Source: Marinilabilia rubra (GTDB lineage Bacteria > Bacteroidota > Bacteroidia > Bacteroidales > Marinilabiliaceae). From it: DNA of 64,000 bases. How positions within the stretch are numbered: the first letter of the stretch is position 1; each line of letters begins with the position of its first letter. This document shows positions 1 through 11,723 of the stretch, piece by piece. The translations under genes were made by a program, and so were the position numbers. The notes under the pieces are model-generated. The model was given only the letters and a program-made list of their open reading frames with translations. It had not been told where the DNA came from and ran no database searches. The DNA lies in assembly GCF_003121985.1 (NCBI RefSeq), contig NZ_QEWP01000003.1, forward strand, positions 186,001 through 250,000, given 5' to 3'.

Positions 1-387
1 AATTCGCCCTGAAAAGCCCGAGTATTTGGCATATATACGCTTACGTCTTAAATGAGTCGTTTCCAGGCAACCAATAAAAAGGCCACCTTCTGACATTTTA
101 AGATTGATTTCTTTCAAGAAGCCACATACCCGCTTTGCGTTGTTCAATTGCTCCAGATTGACAAAAAATGGAATCTGATGCCTGGGATGCATCCTTATAT
201 TTAAGGCATTTGAAGTAGAAGTAACAAGGGCACTTTTTTTATTTGCATCTCCAAATCGATCGATAAAACGGACTACCTCTTGTCCCAAATTTTCAGAAAC
301 AACGGCACGCACATTCCTCCCGGCATCCTTTTCCATGATGCAGGATTCACTTACAGAAACCGTTGATTGCTTATAAATTTGAAACAT
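1..387 (-). CDS. Sugar-transferase-like protein, N-terminal part (cut by window edge)
   Basis: An open frame of 129 codons runs without a stop from an ATG at 385-387 to the left edge. The start has a good Shine-Dalgarno-like GGAGGA just upstream and lies 14 bp after the stop of the epimerase gene, so the two are probably co-transcribed. The protein contains RNVRAVV, an LVTSTSNALN stretch and GGLFIGCLET followed by basic residues. From memory this matches the N-terminal domain that precedes the membrane glycosyl-phosphotransferase part in a group of Bacteroidota sugar transferases for exopolysaccharide assembly. The catalytic part lies outside the window, so the assignment rests on the N-terminal domain and on the epimerase and ATP-grasp neighbours. 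Confidence 0.6.
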   Translation of the reverse strand, partial: MFQIYKQSTVSVSESCIMEKDAGRNVRAVVSENLGQEVVRFIDRFGDANKKSALVTSTSNALNIRMHPRHQIPFFVNLEQLNNAKRVCGFLKEINLKMSEGGLFIGCLETTHLRRKRIYAKYSGFSGRI

Positions 388-401
388 AAAGAATCCTCCG
401 A

Positions 402-1397
402 CTATTTTTTGTCAATTCCCTCTTCCAATCTCCACAGAACCAATTCCTCCAATCCCTCTTCCAGGGTGTATTCAGCAGAAAAATCCAATAACTCTGAAGA
501 TTTTCGGGTATCTCCAATTCTGTTTTTCACCAGCTGCCGGCTGTCATCATCAGAATAAGGCCTGAACTCAACCTGAAGATCAGATTCTTTTAGCTTAAGA
601 ATTGTATCGCACAACTCAGCCACAGAAGTCTGAACACCTGTTCCCACATTGAAAAATTCATCCGACGTCTCGGCTACCAGAGCCAACACATTGGCGCGTG
701 CAACATCACGAACATAAACAAAATCATAGGCCTGGGTACCATCTCCGTTTATCACAGGCGCCTCACCAGCTGCAATTTTATTGAGCATAATGGGTACCAC
801 TCCCGAATAAACCGCATTTTGGTCCTGCCGGGGTCCAAACACATTCATGTACCTCAACCCGACATAATTCAATCCGAAACGATCGTAAAAAGCCCGGCAC
901 ATAGCTTCGCCCGATATTTTTGTAGCACCATAAAAGTTACGGTTGTTAAAGGGATGGTCTTCCCCCATAGGAACACTAACTGCGTCTCCGTATACAGAAG
1001 CTGAAGAAGAATAAACCAATCTTTTAACGCTATGCCTGGCACAAGCCTCCAAAACATTGAATGTACCTGCTATATTCACATCAAAAGCTGTGCGGGGGAA
1101 ATCGCGGCAATGCAATAACCACATGGCTGCCAGATGAACCACATAATCTGTACCTTCTACCGCACGATCAAGAATATCCAAATCACGGATATCTCCACCA
1201 AATTCAAAAATCCGACAACGGGAGTCCCGCAAACTTTTACCGATATTATCTTCACTGCTCCGTACAAAATTGTCGTATACCACTACTTCTTCCACCGGAT
1301 ACTTCAACAACTCTTCGACAACGAAGCTACCGATGAATCCGCCACCGCCGATTACCAGCACTTTTTTTCCGGTTAGTTTCTGGTTTATATTTATCAT
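402..1397 (-). CDS. NAD-dependent nucleotide-sugar epimerase/dehydratase
   Basis: The 331-residue product is a full-length extended short-chain dehydrogenase. An N-terminal GGGGFIGS gives the Rossmann NAD-binding glycine motif. SSSASVYG is followed by the catalytic YGATK (Tyr-x-x-x-Lys) near residue 156. GLRYMNVFGPRQ is typical of the UDP-glucose/GlcNAc 4-epimerase group. No signal peptide is seen, so it is cytosolic. It probably interconverts or dehydrates a nucleotide sugar for surface polysaccharide or LPS. Exact substrate cannot be read from the sequence. The gene sits just upstream of a sugar-transferase-like gene in the same direction. Confidence 0.9.
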   Translation of the reverse strand: MININQKLTGKKVLVIGGGGFIGSFVVEELLKYPVEEVVVYDNFVRSSEDNIGKSLRDSRCRIFEFGGDIRDLDILDRAVEGTDYVVHLAAMWLLHCRDFPRTAFDVNIAGTFNVLEACARHSVKRLVYSSSASVYGDAVSVPMGEDHPFNNRNFYGATKISGEAMCRAFYDRFGLNYVGLRYMNVFGPRQDQNAVYSGVVPIMLNKIAAGEAPVINGDGTQAYDFVYVRDVARANVLALVAETSDEFFNVGTGVQTSVAELCDTILKLKESDLQVEFRPYSDDDSRQLVKNRIGDTRKSSELLDFSAEYTLEEGLEELVLWRLEEGIDKK

Positions 1398-1495
1398 TTA
1401 TATCAGATAGTTAGTGTTTAGTTATAGTTGATAGTGATTAGTGTAAATCACCATTTTTAATGAAAAAACCAGGAAAATCACTTACGATTATTATA

Positions 1496-2773
1496 CTAAT
1501 ATTTCCCATTAAATAAATTTACAAATCCCGGCAGTGGATCGTCCAGATCATCAATGCCATTTACAAAATCAAAGGACAAGGGGGCCATAAAATCCCGAAA
1601 GGTCATTTCACCCTTCTGCATTTTTCTGACTCCTGCTGCCAAGTCGCCCCAGGCCAGCCACCATCCGGGGCCGTAAATTTGTTTCAACTCTGCCACGGCA
1701 GGTTTTTTCATAGCATCCAGTAAAGCCAGATAATTAAAGTTTATACCACAATGGGTAGCCAGCGACTGGGTTTTATAAAGTCGGCTATTGAGCTCAAGTA
1801 ATATCAGTTGCTGCCTTTTACTGTCGTATATAAACTCCAGCTCACAACTTCCGTGATATTTAAGATACTTCAGAAATGTTCTGGCCGCATCAACCCCATC
1901 GGGACATGGCTCGCTGACTGATAAAGCTGTGCTTCCAAACTCCCTGGTGGAACGCACCCTCCGGGAGGTAAAAAAAGCCTCAGCAGCACCCCCTTCACGA
2001 CAAAAAGCACCAACGCTGAACATATTCTCACTGCCATTATCCGAAATTTTCTCCTGAATGAGTATTTCGGAACCAGCTCCCAATTGTTCTTTTATTTTTA
2101 ACAGTTGTTCCCATGATTCAGCCTCAAAGGCTTGCTTGCCTGTTTCACGAAAGACTTTTTTACCACGTCTTTCCTTTACCAGGATAGGATAAGGAAGATC
2201 TATTGAAGATTTAAAAAACGCATCATCGCCCAACCAGGTGCGGGGCATAATTATTCCTGCCTCTGCAGCCTTTTGATATTGAAAGTATTTATCTTGTAGC
2301 TCCCATTGCAACTCATAGTCCTGATTAATGGCAAAAACAGTTGCCAGCTTTTCCAGACCAAAATGAACCATTGAATCCAATAGCCATTCGGAATCTCCAA
2401 CTGTCAATATTGGGACTTTCCCGTTTTCACGAATTATCTGCCCGGCTTTCAACACGAATGCCCAGTATTCCCCGGGCTCATCAATGTAATTGGGAGAAAC
2501 AACCGGAATAGAAAATCTGGAATAAAACGCCAATGCTTTGGGATTGGGATCCAGCACCACTGTCATAAAGCCTTCTTTACCATGTCCGCGAACAGTGGCC
2601 AACTGGTTCGCAAAAGCACCATCGGTAAGCAATGGCACATATTTCTGCCGAAGGCCTCCGACGATTTCTTTTAACCGCTCACCATGAATTGGCTCCATGT
2701 TCCTGTAATCTGCCTGCATTTGGTTAATTTCCCTGGACAAGGACTGAAAAAAAGGATATGGCGATGTTAGCAT
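1496..2773 (-). CDS. ATP-grasp domain protein
   Basis: The product has 425 residues and no signal peptide. An N-terminal pre-ATP-grasp region (VTV-like turn around TVVLDPNPKALAF, then VGDSEWLLD) is followed by an ATP-grasp fold: DKYFQYQKAAEAGIIMPRTW, then PYPILVKERRGKK, an acidic strand EILIQEKIS, and LILLELNSRLYKTQS as the metal-binding part. ATP-grasp enzymes couple ATP hydrolysis to ligation of a carboxylate with an amine or similar nucleophile. Here the neighbours suggest modification of a surface polysaccharide, for example with an amino acid, but that is inference. It lies 98 bp upstream of the epimerase gene and is probably in the same operon. Confidence 0.75.
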   Translation of the reverse strand: MLTSPYPFFQSLSREINQMQADYRNMEPIHGERLKEIVGGLRQKYVPLLTDGAFANQLATVRGHGKEGFMTVVLDPNPKALAFYSRFSIPVVSPNYIDEPGEYWAFVLKAGQIIRENGKVPILTVGDSEWLLDSMVHFGLEKLATVFAINQDYELQWELQDKYFQYQKAAEAGIIMPRTWLGDDAFFKSSIDLPYPILVKERRGKKVFRETGKQAFEAESWEQLLKIKEQLGAGSEILIQEKISDNGSENMFSVGAFCREGGAAEAFFTSRRVRSTREFGSTALSVSEPCPDGVDAARTFLKYLKYHGSCELEFIYDSKRQQLILLELNSRLYKTQSLATHCGINFNYLALLDAMKKPAVAELKQIYGPGWWLAWGDLAAGVRKMQKGEMTFRDFMAPLSFDFVNGIDDLDDPLPGFVNLFNGKY

Positions 2774-3153
2774 AAACGTTCAAATTGAATTCTAATTCAC
2801 CAGTAAAATACGCAGCTCTGCCGGCTTTATCAAATACAATTTGGCAAACAACAAAGGAACTGGTATTAAGAGGTAAGAAAAGAGGATGAAGGAAGTAGAC
2901 AGTAGTTGGTAATTGAACCATATCAGAACTATAAGCGTTCGGAGTGGATGTTTTGTTGATCATCCTTCATTTAATCAGAGTTGGCTATTAATTTGATTTC
3001 CGGGAGAGATTGGGCACGACACCTGCGGGGGACGTTGTCACTAAAGAAATAAGAGTAAAAGACAAAAATAAAATCAAAGGAAACATAAAACTAAAAAGGA
3101 AACCATTTGTCTAATTAATAAATATATTTGTATTTTAATAATGAACTTGGATT
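2774..3153. other. Intergenic region, divergent genes
   Basis: This is the 380-bp space between the divergently transcribed ATP-grasp gene and the AT-rich cassette. A short imperfect inverted pair (GATGAAGGA near 2886 and TCATCCTTCAT near 2959) is present but weak. Base composition falls sharply towards A+T after about 3060. A TAnnTTTG box at 3123-3130 may serve the cassette. No RNA gene or convincing coding frame was seen. Confidence 0.5.
3123..3130 (+). promoter_or_regulatory. Possible -7 box of the three-gene cassette
   Basis: TATATTTG matches the Bacteroidota -7 consensus TAnnTTTG and lies 23 bp before the ATG at 3154. A -33 TTTG at the expected 19-21 nt is not present (the nearest TTTG is only 13 nt upstream), so this is a partial match in an AT-rich context. 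Confidence 0.3.
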
Positions 3154-3885
3154 ATGAGTAAATTACCGAAAGCACCTTTATTGGAGGTGATTTTTGAAAT
3201 AAAATGGGACATTACAAGCAAAACAGACATCGTTGATTTCCAATATTTACACGGTGATTTATATTCAAACCTAAAATCAAAATACTCTCATCGGGAAAAT
3301 TTATTGCCCCCTGAAGTCCCATTAGACATAATAAAAGGGAGCCCTGTTTTTAGGTTTAGAGAAAAGCAAGGAAGTTATCCTCTGGTCCAAGTAGGCCCTG
3401 GATTAATTTCCTTAAACACAATTGACGATAAATATTTTTGGAACCAATTCAGAGATGAATCAAACAAGATCCTGAACATATTAAATGATATTTATCCGAA
3501 ATATTCGAATTTTAATTTATCTCCGGCATTAACGTATCTTGACTTCTTTAATTATGATAAAAGTAGAGAAACTCCTTTGGATTTTATAAATTCCAATTTT
3601 CAATTAAGTTTGAATGATGATTTTATGAAAGACACTGATTCAAAAATGCATGATGTTAATTTCACATTTAACTATGAGGTTGAGCAAAAGATTGTTTCTT
3701 TAAATTTAAGAAATGGTAAAATTAATAATGATAAGAACGGGATAGTTTTACAAACCAAAGTTATTGGCAAAAAAGAAAAATATGACGCACAGAAGTTAAA
3801 AGAATGGTTAGAGAGTGCTCACAACTTAAGCAGTAATATGTTTAAATCATTAACTGCTGGCAAATTATACGAATCTTTTAAATAA
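3154..3885 (+). CDS. TIGR04255 family protein of unknown function
   Basis: The 243-residue soluble protein starts with LPKAPLLEVIFEIKWD, the signature opening of the sporadically distributed TIGR04255 family (about 250 residues). FRFREKQGSYPLVQVGPGL and later ALTYLDFF also fit that family. No signal peptide, membrane segment or catalytic motif is evident, and no function is established that I know of. It is the first gene of a tight three-gene cassette (gaps of 6 and 10 bp) that is clearly more A+T-rich than the genes on either side. This suggests acquisition by transfer. Confidence 0.85.
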   Translation: MSKLPKAPLLEVIFEIKWDITSKTDIVDFQYLHGDLYSNLKSKYSHRENLLPPEVPLDIIKGSPVFRFREKQGSYPLVQVGPGLISLNTIDDKYFWNQFRDESNKILNILNDIYPKYSNFNLSPALTYLDFFNYDKSRETPLDFINSNFQLSLNDDFMKDTDSKMHDVNFTFNYEVEQKIVSLNLRNGKINNDKNGIVLQTKVIGKKEKYDAQKLKEWLESAHNLSSNMFKSLTAGKLYESFK

Positions 3886-3891
3886 AAAACT

Positions 3892-4227
3892 ATGCTTTTT
3901 CTAATTCCTCCAACGATAGATATTGACAACACTGCAACACTAGTTAATCAAGAAGTGTTTTCTGAGCAAAGCATGACAAGTACATGTCTAAATAAAACAT
4001 ATTTCCCTATGCCAGAGGCTTTTGATTTATCTATCTGGAAAAAGGAGAATGTATTTTCTACTAATTTAAGTTTAGACAATTTGGAGGAGCAAAACAATTC
4101 AACATGGGAAGAAGATTCCCTTAGTGAATTTGATTTGGTTGCAAATGCTCGTTTTAGTAAAACAATTAAAGTAAATAGTAGAATTAAGTCTGTGACAAAA
4201 TATAAGCCTAATATAATTATAGATTAA
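3892..4227 (+). CDS. Hypothetical protein, middle gene of cassette
   Basis: A 111-residue acidic, asparagine- and serine-rich protein that I do not recognise. It begins 6 bp after the stop of the TIGR04255 gene and ends 10 bp before the next start, so it is probably translated from the same mRNA. The first 20 residues are mildly hydrophobic (MLFLIPPTIDIDNTATL) but there is no convincing signal peptide. The rest looks partly disordered, with a basic C-terminus (SRIKSVTKYKPN). The tight spacing and matching base composition support a real gene, possibly a small partner or adaptor of its neighbours; that role is inference. Confidence 0.65.
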   Translation: MLFLIPPTIDIDNTATLVNQEVFSEQSMTSTCLNKTYFPMPEAFDLSIWKKENVFSTNLSLDNLEEQNNSTWEEDSLSEFDLVANARFSKTIKVNSRIKSVTKYKPNIIID

Positions 4228-4237
4228 GAGAATTGGC

Positions 4238-4774
4238 ATGGTATTTACTTGGTATAGTGAAATTAATAATTCAGATGAAATTGAACAAGGAGACATGATT
4301 CCTGACTGTCCGATTGTAATACCTCCATCTAAAATAAATGTGGGGGATGAGCCTGAAATTGAAATAAAACTAATTGATTCAATAATTTTATCGCAATCAT
4401 GTGATCTGGCAAATAATAAAATTCAGATAGTACTTGTTTGCCCTTATTTTTCATTGAAAACTTTTATTGAAAGTTTACCGGAAAATGAGCAAAGCAAAAA
4501 GGCCATAAAAAGAAATATTGAGAACTTAAGGAAAGGTTTTCTCCCTGGTTATCATCTTTTAAATAAATCTGAGGAAAATAATATCGAAGATTATATTGTT
4601 ATTGACTTTCGCAATGTTTATGGAATTCAGATTGAAAGTTTAAGAGAATTAGCAAAGAATCTTGAGTCTCGTCAAAGATTACTACCTCCCTACCGAGAAC
4701 ATTTGTCTCAAGCATTTGCTCGTTATTTTATGAGAGTTGGTCTCCCTCAGGATATCATAGTGGACGGTTATTAA
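4238..4774 (+). CDS. Conserved hypothetical protein with SQSCDL and PPYREHLSQAFARYFMRVGLP motifs
   Basis: The 178-residue cytosolic protein carries IILSQSCDLANNKI near residue 50 and, near the C-terminus, RLLPPYREHLSQAFARYFMR followed by VGLP. I recall both motifs from a recurring uncharacterised family found in scattered bacteria, without any assigned activity. The conserved Cys-Asp pair and the arginine-rich C-terminal helix are the most likely functional parts. It is the last gene of the three-gene AT-rich cassette and faces metK across a shared hairpin. Function unknown. Confidence 0.75.
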   Translation: MVFTWYSEINNSDEIEQGDMIPDCPIVIPPSKINVGDEPEIEIKLIDSIILSQSCDLANNKIQIVLVCPYFSLKTFIESLPENEQSKKAIKRNIENLRKGFLPGYHLLNKSEENNIEDYIVIDFRNVYGIQIESLRELAKNLESRQRLLPPYREHLSQAFARYFMRVGLPQDIIVDGY

Positions 4775-4817
4775 ACTATTCAACAGAATAACGCACAGAA
4801 TAAAAAAACAGTGCTCT

Positions 4818-4856
4818 AAAAAAAAGGACTACCCCCATTTTAACTGGCAATAGTCC
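4818..4856 (-). terminator. Rho-independent terminator of metK
   Basis: On the minus strand GGGACTA and TAGTCC pair around an interior of about 19 nt and are followed by eight T residues (4818-4825 on the plus strand read as A). It lies 30 bp after the metK stop codon. On the plus strand the same hairpin is followed by only CTTTT, so it may weakly terminate the cassette as well. Confidence 0.65.
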
Positions 4857-4885
4857 CTTTTGATGGTATTTCTATTCGTTACAGC

Positions 4886-6136
4886 TTACAGTCCAAACGC
4901 TTCTTTAATTTTATCCACGTAATCAAGTTTCTCCCAGGTAAAGAATTCCACTTCTTTTTCAACTTCCTGACCGTTTTCAATAAAGGTCACTTTTTCCACA
5001 TAAGGGTCACGTCCCATGTGGCCGTAAGCAGCAGTTGGTGTAAAGATAGGATTCTTTAAACCGAGGCGACGGATTATTTTACCGGGTCGCATATCAAAGA
5101 GTTCATTGATCTTTTTAGCAATATCGCCATCCTTCATATCCACATGAGAGGTTCCGTTGGTGTTAATGTAGAGACCGACAGGGTCAGCTACACCTATTGC
5201 ATAAGCCACCTGAACTTCAACCTCATCGGCCAAACCGGCAGCCACCATATTTTTGGCAATGTGGCGTGCAGCGTAAGCAGCTGAACGGTCAACTTTGGTA
5301 GCGTCTTTCCCGGAAAAGGCTCCTCCACCGTGGGCTCCTTTACCACCGTAGGTATCCACAATAATCTTTCGGCCGGTAAGTCCTGTATCACCATGAGGCC
5401 CTCCAATTACAAAACGACCGGTAGGGTTGACATGGAGTTTATAATTCTTGAAAAGATCCTTAACTTCATCTTTCAATTTAGCTTTTAATCGTGGAATCAG
5501 AATATTGTCAACATCCTTTTCGATAACATCATGCATCACCTTATCATCCTTGTCAAAAGGATCGTGCTGTGTGGAGATAACAATGGTGTTGACATGTACC
5601 GGGTTGTTATCGTCGTCGTATTCGATGGTAACCTGAGACTTGGAATCGGGACGCAGATAGGTCATCTCTTTTCCTTCACGACGGATTTCGGCCAGTTCCT
5701 GAAGCAAGAAATGTGAAAGATAAAGAGGAAGCGGCATAAAATTCTCAGTATCGCGGCAGGCATAACCAAACATCATACCCTGGTCTCCGGCTCCCTGAGA
5801 ATCTTCTCCATCACGATCCACCCCCATATTAATATCATCGCTCTGCTCATGCAAAGCAGAAATTACGCCGCAGGATCCGGAGTCAAACATATAATCGGCC
5901 TGGGTATAACCAATACGCTTAATGGTATCACGTGCCACTTTCTGAACCGGTACATAACCCGATGTACGAATCTCCCCGCTAACAACCACCAAACCGGTAG
6001 TTACCAATGTTTCGCAAGCTACTTTTGAGTTGGCATCCTGACGAAGTAATTCGTCCAGAACTGCATCTGATATCTGATCGGCCACCTTGTCGGGATGCCC
6101 CTCTGACACAGATTCTGAAGTAAATAAATATCCCAT
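4886..6136 (-). CDS. metK: S-adenosylmethionine synthetase
   Basis: The product makes S-adenosylmethionine from methionine and ATP, the main methyl donor of the cell. The ATG at 6134-6136 gives 416 residues starting [20 protein letters not shown], the expected N-terminus, with the catalytic GHPDK loop. An in-frame TTG further upstream (6199) would add 21 residues not found in the family and is rejected. The other signature motifs are present: [12 protein letters not shown], the P-loop-like [18 protein letters not shown], and [18 protein letters not shown]. Housekeeping gene, unrelated to the glycan genes around it. Confidence 0.98.
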   Translation of the reverse strand: MGYLFTSESVSEGHPDKVADQISDAVLDELLRQDANSKVACETLVTTGLVVVSGEIRTSGYVPVQKVARDTIKRIGYTQADYMFDSGSCGVISALHEQSDDINMGVDRDGEDSQGAGDQGMMFGYACRDTENFMPLPLYLSHFLLQELAEIRREGKEMTYLRPDSKSQVTIEYDDDNNPVHVNTIVISTQHDPFDKDDKVMHDVIEKDVDNILIPRLKAKLKDEVKDLFKNYKLHVNPTGRFVIGGPHGDTGLTGRKIIVDTYGGKGAHGGGAFSGKDATKVDRSAAYAARHIAKNMVAAGLADEVEVQVAYAIGVADPVGLYINTNGTSHVDMKDGDIAKKINELFDMRPGKIIRRLGLKNPIFTPTAAYGHMGRDPYVEKVTFIENGQEVEKEVEFFTWEKLDYVDKIKEAFGL

Positions 6137-6566
6137 AATATTACAATTCAATAATTCGCTACCACGGAAAACAACCGGGAGACGAAAAAGATTAAACAAA
6201 TAAGAACGGATGGAATATTAATTGGCAGGCTAAAACCGCATTTTAGCATTGTTTTATAGTGGTTGCAAGCAGCCAAATCCATCCACTTCGATCTCGCAAA
6301 TATAAAGGTTATTTAGAATTATTCAAAAAAGAAACACTTGTTTTTTACTTCGTTAATAAACTTAAGGGTTTTCTAAATTCTAATTACACACATTTCGAAA
6401 AAGCCCCAAACACAGGCAGGATAAAACATCCAAAAAGCAGTGATCATATTGTTTTGCCGATTATCTTTACCAGAGATTTCTAAGAACTTTTCTTTATTTA
6501 AGTATCGATTTTTTTTAAAAGGCAGCCCGGCTTTTTATTGTTTTTAAACATTTAAATTACAAATCT
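6137..6566. other. metK / sugar-kinase divergent intergenic region
   Basis: A 430-bp gap between divergent genes. A perfect 7-bp stem (GCTAAAA / TTTTAGC, 6229-6247) lies about 93 bp upstream of the metK start and could be part of its leader; no SAM riboswitch was recognised. No good TTTG/TAnnTTTG promoter pair could be assigned to either side. A 74-codon frame at 6259-6483 has no protein-like features and is not called. Confidence 0.45.
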
Positions 6567-7658
6567 ATGTCAAAAGAAATTCAAAACATTATTGACCAAT
6601 TCCAGACCAAAGGAAGCATCGAATCGGTAAAGCCATTTGGGCAAGGGCTTATCAACACAACTTACAAAGTGACCACAAGTGATAAAGACACCCCCAATTA
6701 TCTGTTGCAAATTATTAATCATCAAATTTTCCGGAATGTGCCGGAACTGACCCGAAACATAAAGCGGGTAACTTCTCACATACGCAAAAAACTTGAAGAA
6801 AAAGGGGTAACGGACATTAACAGAAAAGTGCTCACTCCAATAGAGACCCGGAATGGCGAGGGTTACTATAAAGACAATGAAGGAAAATACTGGCGCATGT
6901 TTCTTTTCATCGATGGTGCCCGTTCATACGATCAGTTAACCAATCGTCAACAAGCAATAGCAGGCGGGAAGGCTTTCGGGCAATTTCAGAATATGGTATC
7001 AGACTTACCCGGCGATCCGTTATTTCCTGTGATTCCCGGTTTCCACAATACTGAAATGCGCATCAATAATTTCATTGAAAGAGTTAAAGCAGATCCCGCT
7101 GGCCGGCTGAAAGAGGTTACTCCTGAGGTTGATTTCCTGATGGAAAGGGCTGATGAGTACAAAAAAATCGTTCAAATGGGCCGTGATGGAGTTCTTCCCG
7201 AGCGCATTGTTCATCAGGATACCAAATTCAACAATGTGCTGCTGGACGAGAATGATGATGTATTGTGTGTCATCGACCTGGATACGGTTATGCCGGGATA
7301 CGTTTGTTACGATATTGGCGATGCCATACGAAACGGTGCCAATACCGGAAAAGAAGATGATCCAAATCTTGATAATGTCACCATCAACATGGACTTATAC
7401 GAAGGCTTTATTGAAGGCTTTCTAAAGGAGACCAAAGAGATATTAACACCGGCAGAAAAAGACACGCTCGCCTTTGGAGCCAAATTATTGACTTACGAAC
7501 AGGCTGTCCGTTTCCTGGACGATTACATCGACGGTGACAACTACTACAAAACGGAATATCCCGATCACAACCGGGTACGTGCCAGAGCCCAAATCAAGCT
7601 ATTACAGAGCATGGAGCAAAACTGGGACAAAATGCAAAGGATTGTAGATGAACAATAA
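6567..7658 (+). CDS. Aminoglycoside-phosphotransferase-fold sugar kinase, N-acetylhexosamine 1-kinase-like
   Basis: The 363-residue cytosolic kinase has the catalytic motif VHQDTKFNNVLLD (His-x-Asp near residues 216-218) followed by VIDLDTVMPGYVCYDIGD with the metal-binding Asp. This pattern is typical of the APH-fold kinases related to N-acetylhexosamine 1-kinase (NahK), which make GlcNAc- or GalNAc-1-phosphate from sugars released from host glycans. Close Bacteroides relatives have been annotated as mucin desulfatase, which the kinase motifs contradict. No GH112 phosphorylase or uridylyltransferase is seen in the window, so the pathway partner is elsewhere. It probably forms an operon with the CBM9-like gene 31 bp downstream. 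Substrate is inferred, not shown. Confidence 0.75.
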   Translation: MSKEIQNIIDQFQTKGSIESVKPFGQGLINTTYKVTTSDKDTPNYLLQIINHQIFRNVPELTRNIKRVTSHIRKKLEEKGVTDINRKVLTPIETRNGEGYYKDNEGKYWRMFLFIDGARSYDQLTNRQQAIAGGKAFGQFQNMVSDLPGDPLFPVIPGFHNTEMRINNFIERVKADPAGRLKEVTPEVDFLMERADEYKKIVQMGRDGVLPERIVHQDTKFNNVLLDENDDVLCVIDLDTVMPGYVCYDIGDAIRNGANTGKEDDPNLDNVTINMDLYEGFIEGFLKETKEILTPAEKDTLAFGAKLLTYEQAVRFLDDYIDGDNYYKTEYPDHNRVRARAQIKLLQSMEQNWDKMQRIVDEQ

Positions 7659-7689
7659 TCGACAATTTCTTTAACAGAAATCAATCATC

Positions 7690-8337
7690 ATGAAGAAATT
7701 AACCATTGCAAAATTAGATATTCCCTCTCCTTCATTGGAGAGGGTTTCAGACTTTCTGGATCAGGAAGGAACAAAAACCAGCATTGAAACCGTTAACTGG
7801 AACGAATTCCCTTACCAACCGGATGTTACCTTCGCCATGGGATACGATGAAACCCATATTTTCCTAAAGTTCTATGTAAAAGAACAGTACATCAGGGCTA
7901 TGGAAACCCAACCCAATGGGAATGTATGGGAAGACAGTTGCTGCGAGTTCTTTTGTGCTTTCGACGAAAAGGGATACTACAACCTTGAAACCAATTGCAT
8001 TGGCACACAGCTGTTAGGCTTTGGTCCCAGCAAGGAGTCGCGCGAAAGATTCTCCGCAGAAGTCATTCATTCCATTGAAAAGACATCTACTTTAGGCCGC
8101 GAAACCTTCGAACCTCAAAGGGGTAATTTTGATTACCAGTTAACCATGATCATTCCTGCCAGCGCCTATCGCGAACATCCCAATCTCACTTTCACGAAAG
8201 GCATGACTTTCAAAGCCAATTTCTATAAATGTGGTGATAAAACCCCCGAGCCACATTTCGTTTCGTGGAATCCCATAGAAATTGAACAACCTAATTTTCA
8301 CCGACCCGACTTTTTTGGTGAGGTTGAGTTGGGGTGA
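7690..8337 (+). CDS. Carbohydrate-binding family 9-like (DOMON-like) protein
   Basis: A 215-residue protein lacking a signal peptide, with the beta-sandwich pattern of CBM9-like domains: NWNEFPYQPDVTFAMGYDE, IFLKFYVKE, then VWEDSCCEFFCAFD and a late strand GMTFKANFYKCGDKTPEPHF ending in SWNPI. Such stand-alone proteins are common beside sugar-catabolic genes in Bacteroidota; CBM9 domains bind sugar reducing ends in enzymes, but for this cytosolic version ligand and role are not established. It follows the kinase gene by 31 bp and ends at a strong bidirectional terminator. Confidence 0.75.
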   Translation: MKKLTIAKLDIPSPSLERVSDFLDQEGTKTSIETVNWNEFPYQPDVTFAMGYDETHIFLKFYVKEQYIRAMETQPNGNVWEDSCCEFFCAFDEKGYYNLETNCIGTQLLGFGPSKESRERFSAEVIHSIEKTSTLGRETFEPQRGNFDYQLTMIIPASAYREHPNLTFTKGMTFKANFYKCGDKTPEPHFVSWNPIEIEQPNFHRPDFFGEVELG

Positions 8338-8435
8338 GAAGTTATAGTGGATAGTTATAGTGAATAGTTGATGTCAACACCAACAACCAACCACAACTTA
8401 ATATAAACAAACTGAAGGAAGTAAAACATTGTTAG

Positions 8436-8468
8436 AAAAAGCCCGGGGCGGCTGGCTCCGGGCTTTTT
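8436..8468. terminator. Bidirectional rho-independent terminator
   Basis: AAAAAGCCCGG pairs perfectly with CCGGGCTTTTT around an 11-nt loop. The T tract on both strands would end transcription of the CBM9-like gene (plus) and of the GH2 gene of PUL 1 (minus), which converge here. Confidence 0.85.
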
Positions 8469-8475
8469 GTATAAC

Positions 8476-11646
<3,171 letters not shown>

Positions 11647-11723
11647 TTAAAACTTACTATCAACATCTTAAACCTCAACAAACCTCCACTAACGCTAAAA
11701 TGGCCGAACCAAAATGATTAATT

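Noticed and set aside
2724-2963. 79-codon minus-strand frame upstream of the ATP-grasp gene
   Set aside because: It overlaps the ATP-grasp start in another frame and has no recognisable features; the ATP-grasp reading is clear.
6137-6199. N-terminal extension of MetK from a TTG
   Set aside because: The family begins at the [15 protein letters not shown] position; the extension is not protein-like for MetK.
6229-6247. Hairpin in the metK leader considered as a SAM riboswitch
   Set aside because: Only one short stem is present; the multi-helix core of known SAM riboswitches is not seen.
8341-8372. Two GTTATAGTG(G/A)ATA units after the CBM9-like gene, similar to AT-rich text at 1411-1442
   Set aside because: Only two short imperfect units each; too little to call a repeat family from this window.
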